In this document: positions 18,363 to 25,818 of the stretch, piece after piece
Layout: each line of letters begins with the position of its first letter
How positions within the stretch are numbered: position 1 is the stretch's first letter
From: Bacteroidota bacterium
GTDB lineage: Bacteria > Bacteroidota > Bacteroidia > Palsa-948
Direction of reading: 5' to 3'
NCBI GenBank assembly: GCA_023251625.1
Contig: JAHEYK010000013.1
Span: 1 to 33,282, forward strand
DNA length: 33,282 nucleotides
Notes under the pieces: generated by a model
Told to the model about the DNA's origin: nothing
The model's database searches: none
Seen by the model: only the letters and a program-made list of their open reading frames with translations
Made by a program: the position numbers and the translations under genes

Positions 18363-19394
18363 ATGCCTAAAATCGCTGAAGCGAAAAAAAGTACATCGAA
18401 ATCTTCCTCAAAATTTACCAGGGAAACTTATACTTTCTGGTATGAGCAGATGCTTTTGATGCGAAGGTTCGAAGAAAAGACAGGCCAACTCTATATCCAG
18501 CAAAAGATTCGTGGATTTTGTCACTTATACATAGGACAGGAAGCCATTGCTGCGGGAGGAGAAACAGCGATCCGTAAAACAGATAAGATAATCACTGCTT
18601 ATCGTGATCACGCGCACCCGATCGTTCGCGGCCTGCATCCCAAATATGTGATGGCTGAACTTTACGGGAAAGCTACAGGCTGTTCCAAAGGAAAGGGAGG
18701 CTCTATGCACATGTTCAGTAAAGAACATAACTTTTTTGGAGGACATGGCATCGTGGGCGGACAAATCCCCATGGGAGCAGGAATTGCGTTTGCTGATAAA
18801 TACAACGGCACGGATGATATCACTCTTTGCCTCATGGGTGATGGTGCCGTTCGTCAGGGAGCGCTTCATGAATCCTTCAACATGGCCATGACCTGGAAAC
18901 TACCGGTGATATTTATTATTGAAAATAACAATTATGCCATGGGAACTTCTGTTGAAAGAACTTCTAATGTGCATGATCTTTATAAGATCGGTTCGGGTTA
19001 TGAAATGCCATCCTTTCAGGTTGATGGAATGCGTTGCGAAACAGTTCACGAAGCCATTGCATCGGCAGCGGAGCGTGCAAGAAAAGGGGAGGGGCCTACT
19101 CTTCTTGAAATAAAAACATACCGTTACCGCGGGCATTCGATGTCTGACCCCGGAACATATCGTACAAAGGATGAAGTAGAGGAATATAAAAAATTAGACC
19201 CGCTTGAACAGTGTCTTGCTGTAATGAAAGAGAACAAATGGATTGATGATAAAGGCATTGAAGCAGCAGAAGCAAAAGTGAAAGCATTGGTGGAAGAAAG
19301 TGTGAAGTTTGCTGAAGAATCTCCTTACCCCGATCCGAGTGAAATTTATAAAGACGTTTACGTTCAGAGTGATTACCCTTATATAAAAGAATAA
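18363..19394 (+). CDS. pdhA: Pyruvate dehydrogenase E1 component, alpha subunit
   Basis: 'YEQMLLMRRFEEKTGQLYIQQKIRGFCHLYIGQEA', 'GDGAVRQGALHESFNMAMTWKLPVIFIIENNNYAMGTSVERTS' (ThDP motif), 'YRYRGHSMSDPGTYR'. Confidence 0.96.
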   Translation: MPKIAEAKKSTSKSSSKFTRETYTFWYEQMLLMRRFEEKTGQLYIQQKIRGFCHLYIGQEAIAAGGETAIRKTDKIITAYRDHAHPIVRGLHPKYVMAELYGKATGCSKGKGGSMHMFSKEHNFFGGHGIVGGQIPMGAGIAFADKYNGTDDITLCLMGDGAVRQGALHESFNMAMTWKLPVIFIIENNNYAMGTSVERTSNVHDLYKIGSGYEMPSFQVDGMRCETVHEAIASAAERARKGEGPTLLEIKTYRYRGHSMSDPGTYRTKDEVEEYKKLDPLEQCLAVMKENKWIDDKGIEAAEAKVKALVEESVKFAEESPYPDPSEIYKDVYVQSDYPYIKE

Positions 19395-19430
19395 AACAAC
19401 TGCTTACTAATTAACGAATAAGCAACCAAT

Positions 19431-19471
19431 GTTACGAATGAAAACCAAGCCCTGATTAGTAATATTCGTAA
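19431..19471. repeat. Inverted repeat GTTACGAAT / ATTCGTAAC between pdhA and pdhC
   Basis: 9-bp perfect stem with 23-nt loop. Confidence 0.65.
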
Positions 19472-19521
19472 CAGATTCGTTATTGGTAACCAGGAAAAGC
19501 ATTAAATAATTTAAGAAACAC

Positions 19522-20820
19522 ATGGCAGAGATAGTTAGAATGCCCAAGCTCAGTGACACGATGACGGATGGAACCGTGTCCAGGTGGCTGAAGAAGGTTG
19601 GAGATAAAGTAAAATCGGGCGAGATCCTTGCTGAGATCGACAGCGACAAAGCCACGATGGAGTTTGAAAGTTTTTACGATGGAGTGCTGCTGTATATTGG
19701 TATTCCTGACAAAAAATCTGCTCCGGTAAATGCTATTCTTGCAATAATTGGAAATGCAGGAGAGGACGTTGCAAAGATCCTGGAAACTGAAAAAAATTCC
19801 ACACCCGTTAAAAAGGAAGAACCAAAGCCCGCTGCAAAAAAAGAGGAACCTAAAAAGGAAGTTGTTGTCGCAATAAAAACAGATACTGCGGCTGTTCATC
19901 AACATGCAGCCCTCCCCCTGCAGGGGGGAGAAGGAGGGGGGTCTTCCCGCATCAAAGCATCTCCTCTTGCAAAAAAACTTGCCAAAGATCAAAACCTGCG
20001 CATCTCATTGATCGGAGGAAGTGGTGATGGCGGCAGGGTAATAAAGAAGGACATTGAGAATTTCCTGCACTTTGGAAACGGTAAGTCCGGTGCGGTCATG
20101 AAGGAAAGCTATACCGAGGAATCTGTTTCTCAAATGCGCAAGACCATTGCAAAGCGTTTGAGCGAAAGCAAGTTCACTTCTCCGCATTTTTATCTCACTA
20201 TGGAAGTGAGTGCAGAAGAGATGGTCAAAATGCGTAGTACGATCAATGAAGTTTCGTCAACCAAACTTTCCTATAACGATCTTATTATCAAAGCCACCGC
20301 TGCCGCCCTGCGTGAACATCCCAAAGTGAATGCATCCTGGCTGGGTGATTCTTCGACAGGCTCAGAAGGGCCTGTGATACGCTACAACAATCATATTCAT
20401 ATCGGTGTTGCTGTTGCGGTAGAGGAGGGGCTGTTGGTTCCTGTAATTAAATTTGCCGATGGAAAAACACTTTCTCAGATTGCATCCGAGGTGAAAGGTT
20501 TTGCACAGAAAGCAAAAGAGAAAAAGCTTCAGCCCAAAGATTGGGAAGGAAACACATTCACGATCTCAAATCTCGGAATGTACGGCATCGAAGAATTTAC
20601 TGCTATCATCAATCCTCCCGATGCATGTATTTTAGCAGTAGGGGGAATAAAAGAAGTCCCTGTGGTGAAAGAAGGCAAAGTTGTTCCCGGAGTCATTATG
20701 AAAATGACCTTGTCCTGCGATCACAGGGTAGTGGATGGAGCGTTAGGCTCGGATTTCTTGCAAACATTAAAAACATTGTTAGAGAATCCGGTACTATTTT
20801 TAGGAGCAAGCTCAATTTGA
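19522..20820 (+). CDS. pdhC: Dihydrolipoyllysine-residue acetyltransferase (E2 of pyruvate dehydrogenase complex)
   Basis: Lipoyl domain 'AEIDSDKATMEFES'; peripheral subunit-binding domain 'SPLAKKLAKDQNLRISLIGGSGDGGRVIKKDIENF'; catalytic 'CDHRVVDGALGSDFL'. Confidence 0.96.
   Translation: MAEIVRMPKLSDTMTDGTVSRWLKKVGDKVKSGEILAEIDSDKATMEFESFYDGVLLYIGIPDKKSAPVNAILAIIGNAGEDVAKILETEKNSTPVKKEEPKPAAKKEEPKKEVVVAIKTDTAAVHQHAALPLQGGEGGGSSRIKASPLAKKLAKDQNLRISLIGGSGDGGRVIKKDIENFLHFGNGKSGAVMKESYTEESVSQMRKTIAKRLSESKFTSPHFYLTMEVSAEEMVKMRSTINEVSSTKLSYNDLIIKATAAALREHPKVNASWLGDSSTGSEGPVIRYNNHIHIGVAVAVEEGLLVPVIKFADGKTLSQIASEVKGFAQKAKEKKLQPKDWEGNTFTISNLGMYGIEEFTAIINPPDACILAVGGIKEVPVVKEGKVVPGVIMKMTLSCDHRVVDGALGSDFLQTLKTLLENPVLFLGASSI
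19911..19944 (+). repeat. Family 'P' half-element, in frame in the pdhC linker
   Basis: CCTCCCCCTGCAGGGGGGAGAAGGAGGGGGGTCT; encodes LPLQGGEGGGS. Confidence 0.8.
20351..20374 (+). repeat. In-frame repeat-word insertion CTTCGACAGGCTCAGAAGGGCCTG in the pdhC catalytic domain
   Basis: Encodes SSTGSEGPV between 'NASWLGD' and 'IRYNNHIHIG', a position I expect to be nearly contiguous in Bacteroidota E2 proteins. Confidence 0.55.
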
Positions 20821-20869
20821 TATTTGTATTAACTTTAAACTGCAGATTACAAACTTTAAACTTCTTTTT

Positions 20870-21052
20870 ATGGAATCACACGGAGAACACAAAAGAGACA
20901 AATCACTTCTTGTCTATTGGATCGTGATTGGTCTTGGTCTTGGGATCATTATCGGAGCCTCTACCAAAGAATGGGGTCTCGGACTTCCAGCCGGTATTGT
21001 TATGGGAGTTTTGATGGCGATTTTTGCCACCAAGCCCGGAGTAGACCAGTAA
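20870..21052 (+). CDS. Small membrane protein (60 aa, two predicted TM segments)
   Basis: 'SLLVYWIVIGLGLGIIIGASTKEWGLGLPAGIVMGVLMAIFATK' hydrophobic with Gly-rich pattern; short distance from pdhC. Confidence 0.65.
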   Translation: MESHGEHKRDKSLLVYWIVIGLGLGIIIGASTKEWGLGLPAGIVMGVLMAIFATKPGVDQ

Positions 21053-21053
21053 A

Positions 21054-21173
21054 CCACCCCTCTCCAGCTCTCCCCAAAGGGGAGAGAGACACGCGTGAAA
21101 ATGAGCTGCGCTCGCAACCTACGGTTGTCCTTGGGGGAGCCTGCCTGCGGTAGGCAGGGATTTAGGTGGGGTG
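21054..21173. repeat. Full two-armed family 'P' element filling the convergent gap
   Basis: ccacccctctccagctctccccaaaggggagagag...agcctgcctgcggtaggcagggatttaggtggggtg; inverted arms plus internal hairpins GAGCtgcGCTC and CAACCtacGGTTG. Confidence 0.8.
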
Positions 21174-22211
21174 TTATTTCCTCACTTCACAACCCGGCAC
21201 TGCCTTCTGGAAATCTCGTGTTGATATTTTAGTACCGGTTACATCCAGCATTTTCAGATTCGTTAGTTTGTTGAATCCTTCAGGGAGCGATTTTAAATTC
21301 CCGCATTTAGAAAGATCAAGTGTTTCAAGTTTCGAAAGCTCCCCTATCTGTGCCGGGAGTTCGAGCAGCGCATCGCAATTTGAAATATTCAGCTCTTTCA
21401 GATTTTTCAGAGCACCGATAGTGGGCGAGATAGCTGCGATAGGATTGTTTTCAAAATTCAGGACTTCAAGGGCAGAATATTTTGTGATCAGTTCCGGAAA
21501 TTGCTGAAAATTATTTTTTCCCAGATTCAGGATTTTCATATTCTTCAGATTTTCCATTTCGTTGGGAAGTGCGGTGAGTTTATTCAGGCTTGCGCTCAGG
21601 GAGGTTAATTTGCTGAGTTTGCCCAGTTCAGGTGACAAACCGGTGAGGAGGTTTATATCCAGCGAAAGAGATTCGAGATTTGTAAACTCTCCGATCTTTG
21701 AACTTAATTTTTTATAGTCCGCCCCTATGACCAGGCTTTTTTCAGCAACATTGTATTGCAGGCTGTTCAGGTTCAGAGTGAAAACATTTTCTTTGTTCTC
21801 AAGCGCGTCTTTGATATTTGTGTAATTGCTCTCTGTGCAAACCAAACTGCCGTCATCGATCTTGAAATGCTGGTTTCGTTTTGCGGGGTTCAATGCATTG
21901 ATGCTGATCACATCGGCAATTGTATTGTCCACCTCGGCTACGTTTACTCCAATGGAGTAATTCCCATAAGGGAACTTTTCAAACTTAAAACTTCCTGTGC
22001 TGTCTGCACTTGTTGAATCAACTGCCGTTTTCAGCTCCGGCCATTGCAGGTAAACCCTTCCTGCCTTAAGCGGAGTGCCATCACTTTTATTGATCTGCCC
22101 ATGCAGGCAAGTGTTATTTTGTGAGAATGCCGGATTATATTTGGCATAGAATGCTATCAGGGGGATTGCTAATAAATATTTTCCTGAAAACATTTTTTTA
22201 ATTTGAGTCAT
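21174..22211 (-). CDS. Secreted leucine-rich-repeat protein with N-terminal carboxypeptidase-regulatory-like domain
   Basis: LRRs 'LSKLTSLSASLNKLTALPNEMENLKNMKILNLGKNNFQQFPELI...'; N-terminal 'CLHGQINKSDGTPLKAGRVYLQWPELKTAVDSTSADSTGSFKFEKFPYGNYSIGV'. Confidence 0.88.
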   Translation of the reverse strand: MTQIKKMFSGKYLLAIPLIAFYAKYNPAFSQNNTCLHGQINKSDGTPLKAGRVYLQWPELKTAVDSTSADSTGSFKFEKFPYGNYSIGVNVAEVDNTIADVISINALNPAKRNQHFKIDDGSLVCTESNYTNIKDALENKENVFTLNLNSLQYNVAEKSLVIGADYKKLSSKIGEFTNLESLSLDINLLTGLSPELGKLSKLTSLSASLNKLTALPNEMENLKNMKILNLGKNNFQQFPELITKYSALEVLNFENNPIAAISPTIGALKNLKELNISNCDALLELPAQIGELSKLETLDLSKCGNLKSLPEGFNKLTNLKMLDVTGTKISTRDFQKAVPGCEVRK

Positions 22212-22391
22212 AGTCGTATATTTACAACAAACTTATGGGTTTTATCGTTTGGGACAATTGTTGACAACGTGTTAAGTGCTGTTGATAATAGACCCATTAC
22301 TAAGCAATGGATTTTAGGCCCACACCGGAAATATTGATGACACTTGCGACCCGAAAATAAATAAAGACATACACATCAGATTTTTTAGATA

Positions 22392-23891
22392 ATGGACGAA
22401 AGAAAAGATACCCGCGACACTCGTAAAAGAAATAAGTCTACGATAACTCCACAACAACTTATTGAACTCGGTAAGCTTCCTCCTCAGGCAGTGGATCTTG
22501 AATCAGCGGTATTGGGTGCTTTGATGCTGGATAAAGATGCACTCTCCAACGCGATTGATATTTTAAAGCCGGAAGCATTTTATAAAGAATCGCATCAGCG
22601 CATATTTGCCGCTATACAAAGCCTGTTCACAAAAGCAGAACCTGTAGATATTCTCACCGTTGTTCAGGAGCTTAAAAGATCAGGCGAACTCGAAATAGCG
22701 GGCGGAGCCTTTTACGTTACCCAGCTTACAAACCGTATTGCTTCTTCTGCCAACGTAGAGATGCACGCGCGCATTGTACTTGAAAAATATCTGCAGCGAG
22801 AACTTATCCGCATTTCTACGGATACACTTCAGCATTCTTATGAAGACACTTCGGATGTGTTTGAACTCTTGAATAAAGCTGAACAGAATTTATTTTCTAT
22901 CAGCCAGACCAATATCCGCAAAGACTTTGAGCACATTCAGCAGATCATGGGCCGTACGATCAATGAGATCGAAGCAGCCCGTAATCATGAACTGAGCGGA
23001 GTGCAAAGCGGTTTCACAAGCCTGGATAGAATTACCGGTGGATGGCAGCGCTCTGATCTTATCATTCTGGCAGCACGTCCGGGTACCGGTAAAACTGCAT
23101 TCGTGGTCACGATGGCCAGAAATGCAGCTGTTGAATTTAAAAAGCCCGTTGCGATCTTCTCTCTTGAAATGACCTCCAACCAATTGGTAAGCCGTTTTAT
23201 TTCGGGTGAGACAGAACTGCCTGCTGATAAACTCCGCAAAGGCGAACTTCGTGAGCATGAATACCAGCAGCTCAACAGCAAAATATCCCGCCTGGTTGAT
23301 GCACCTATATTTATTGATGATACTCCGGCTCTTTCCATTTTTGAATTTCGTGCAAAGGCAAGAAGATTGAAAGCTCAGCACAATATTTCCATGATCATTG
23401 TGGATTATCTGCAGCTCATGGTTTCGGGGCAAGAAGGAAAATTTTCGCGCGAACAGGAAGTGAGCATGATCTCGCGCTCACTCAAAGCAATTGCCAAAGA
23501 ACTGGATGTGCCGATCATTGCACTTTCACAGCTCAGCCGTGCAGTTGAACAGCGAGGAGGTAGTAAGCGCCCTCAACTTTCAGATCTGCGCGAGTCTGGT
23601 GCTATTGAGCAGGATGCAGATATTGTTATGTTCATTTACCGCCCTGATATGGCCGGCATTACGCAGGATGAAAATGGAAATTCCACCGAAGGCATGGCTG
23701 AGATCATTATCGCCAAGCACCGTAACGGAAGGATCGATTCGGCCAACCTGATGTTCATAGCACACCTGGCAAAATTTGTAGAACCCAGTTCTTCTATTGC
23801 ACCGCTTGCAGATACCCGTGCCGATGAGTTCAATGCAGATAATACCATTATTCGCGGCTCAAAGATGAATGATATCGAGGAGGATCTGTAA
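22392..23891 (+). CDS. dnaB: Replicative DNA helicase
   Basis: 'GKLPPQAVDLESAVLGALMLDKDA', Walker A 'ILAARPGTGKTAFVVTMARNAA', 'MIIVDYLQLM', 'ALSQLSRAVEQRGGSKRPQLSDLRESGAIEQDADIVMFIYRP'. Confidence 0.98.
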   Translation: MDERKDTRDTRKRNKSTITPQQLIELGKLPPQAVDLESAVLGALMLDKDALSNAIDILKPEAFYKESHQRIFAAIQSLFTKAEPVDILTVVQELKRSGELEIAGGAFYVTQLTNRIASSANVEMHARIVLEKYLQRELIRISTDTLQHSYEDTSDVFELLNKAEQNLFSISQTNIRKDFEHIQQIMGRTINEIEAARNHELSGVQSGFTSLDRITGGWQRSDLIILAARPGTGKTAFVVTMARNAAVEFKKPVAIFSLEMTSNQLVSRFISGETELPADKLRKGELREHEYQQLNSKISRLVDAPIFIDDTPALSIFEFRAKARRLKAQHNISMIIVDYLQLMVSGQEGKFSREQEVSMISRSLKAIAKELDVPIIALSQLSRAVEQRGGSKRPQLSDLRESGAIEQDADIVMFIYRPDMAGITQDENGNSTEGMAEIIIAKHRNGRIDSANLMFIAHLAKFVEPSSSIAPLADTRADEFNADNTIIRGSKMNDIEEDL

Positions 23892-24253
23892 ATTTAATTC
23901 TCGGTTTTATCATTCGGTTCTTCTTCAAGATTGAAGATGTGGAACATCTTTTTACTTTTCTTTCTTTGAAAATACCCACCGTCGGGCACCAAATAATTTT
24001 GACAAATATGTATTCCAGTACTTGGAATTGCAAAGCCTGCATTATACCTTCGGGCATATAAATGGTGAAATCTTGCAGGTATGTGCCTATTTATGTAAAA
24101 ATGAAGAGTTTTCATAGTTCAGTAGGGTATAAATATTGGATATAATTATTGACTTTGGGATTTCAATACTATACCTTCGGTCATTGTTTATATAGATTTT
24201 TTTGTTACAAAATAGTATGCTCCTAAGAATCAACACCAAACAATATATATAGA

Positions 24254-25738
24254 ATGAAAACAAAAACTTTACTCTCCTTATTTTGCATCTTGTTTTCTTT
24301 TTCCTCATTTGCCCAATCATGGACACTAAAATCCCCTTTGGGTAAGTCGCGCGGATCGTCCGCTTTCTCCATTGGTACTAAAGGGTATATCGGAACCGGT
24401 GACCGTGGAGGAGCTTTTGCCACATCTGATTTCTGGGAATGGGACCAGGCCACGAACGTGTGGACACAAAAAGCAAATGTAGGCTCTCCCTATTGGCTGG
24501 GAGTTGGTTTTTCCATTGGCACTAAAGGGTATATTGGTGCCGGAGATGGTGGCGGTTTTCAAGGTACGAACACGTTATGGGAATGGGATCAGGCAACTAA
24601 TGTATGGACTCAAAAGGCAAACATGGGTGGTCCTGCGCTTAGAGAACAAGCAGCCGCTTTTTCTTTAGGAGGTTTTGGATATATTGGAACAGGAACGGAT
24701 AAATATGTTTGTCCGGGAAGCACCAACACTTCTTATAAAGATCTGTGGCAATTTAACCCGGGAACAAATGCCTGGACACAAATGGCAAACCTGCCCGGAA
24801 GCGCACGCTACGGCGCTACGGGTTTTTCTATCGGCACTAAAGGCTATATTACAAACGGACAAGATCAAACTTTAAATTTCTTTTCAGACCTGTGGGAATG
24901 GGACCAACCTTCAAACACCTGGTCGCAAAAAGCAAATTGCCCCGGAACTGCCCGCAGCGGCTTGGTCAGTTTTTCAATTGCAACTAAAGGCTACATGGGA
25001 ACCGGGGTAGATAAGGCCGGCAACAATATGAATGATTTCTGGCGATGGGATCAAGCCGTAAATACCTGGAAACAAATGCCCAACTTTGGAGGTAAAGGAA
25101 GATACTGGGCTGTTGGTTTTTCTATTGGCAACAAAGGATATGTTGGTACAGGTGACAGCGGACCTGTTTGTAATGATGCTCAAAAAGTGGAGGAAACCGA
25201 TTTCTGGGAATTCTCAGATACCACTTGCTTGGTTACCGCAGCCACATCCTCCGACCCTTCAATTACAGTTTGCAAAGGCTCTACTGTTTATGTAAGTGCC
25301 TCCGGAGGCGGAACCTATTCCTGGAATACAGGGCAAACAACCTCTTCTATCATTGTATATCCTGTGGTCACTACTACTTATTCGGTAACAGTAACAAACA
25401 CAAGCGGATGCAGTGGAGTTGTAACAATAACAATTCCTGTAGATACCAGTTGCTGGGTAACTACAGGTATAGCTCAGCTTAATACCGAGCACCATGTAGA
25501 CATTATGCCGAACCCGATGAGCGAATCATCTCTGTTGATTGTTTCAGGGGTAGAAGCTTCAGAACCCTACGAGGTGAAAATTTTGGATATGCTCGGTAAA
25601 GAAGTGAGAAGCATCAATCTTTCCGGCAGACAAAATACGATCGAGAGAGGCGGGCTCAATGAGGGTGTGTATTTTTATAAGATCATCTTCAGGAACAAGA
25701 GCAGCTCTTCGGGAAAAATTATTATAAGCAGGCAATAA
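24254..25738 (+). CDS. Six-bladed kelch protein with T9SS type A sorting domain (paralogue 1)
   Basis: Six 'FSIGTKGYIGTG...DFWEWDQATNVWTQKAN' units; C-terminal 'VDIMPNPMSESSLLIVSG...VKILDMLGKEVRSINL...YFYKIIFRNK'. Confidence 0.9.
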   Translation: MKTKTLLSLFCILFSFSSFAQSWTLKSPLGKSRGSSAFSIGTKGYIGTGDRGGAFATSDFWEWDQATNVWTQKANVGSPYWLGVGFSIGTKGYIGAGDGGGFQGTNTLWEWDQATNVWTQKANMGGPALREQAAAFSLGGFGYIGTGTDKYVCPGSTNTSYKDLWQFNPGTNAWTQMANLPGSARYGATGFSIGTKGYITNGQDQTLNFFSDLWEWDQPSNTWSQKANCPGTARSGLVSFSIATKGYMGTGVDKAGNNMNDFWRWDQAVNTWKQMPNFGGKGRYWAVGFSIGNKGYVGTGDSGPVCNDAQKVEETDFWEFSDTTCLVTAATSSDPSITVCKGSTVYVSASGGGTYSWNTGQTTSSIIVYPVVTTTYSVTVTNTSGCSGVVTITIPVDTSCWVTTGIAQLNTEHHVDIMPNPMSESSLLIVSGVEASEPYEVKILDMLGKEVRSINLSGRQNTIERGGLNEGVYFYKIIFRNKSSSSGKIIISRQ

Positions 25739-25758
25739 GCACCTGTAAATTTTTCAGG

Positions 25759-25797
25759 GAACCTCTCCGGTGTTAACATGGGAGAGGTTCTTTTTTT
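25759..25797 (+). terminator. Rho-independent terminator
   Basis: GAACCTCTCC-(12 nt)-GGAGAGGTTC then T7: 10-bp perfect stem. Confidence 0.9.
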
Positions 25798-25818
25798 ATT
25801 TGGTACCTTTACACATAG

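Noticed and set aside
20870-20905. The small ORF N-terminus 'MESHGEHKRDKS' (CACACGGAGAACACAAAAGAGAC) as a remnant of the CACAGAGAACACAGAG repeat
   Set aside because: Similarity is suggestive but too short and degenerate to support without a genome-wide search
23894-24326. Small - strand ORFs between dnaB and the first kelch gene
   Set aside because: AT-rich intergenic region with no recognisable protein features and mutually overlapping frames; repeated TATACCTTCGG(G/T)CAT words noted but too short to interpret
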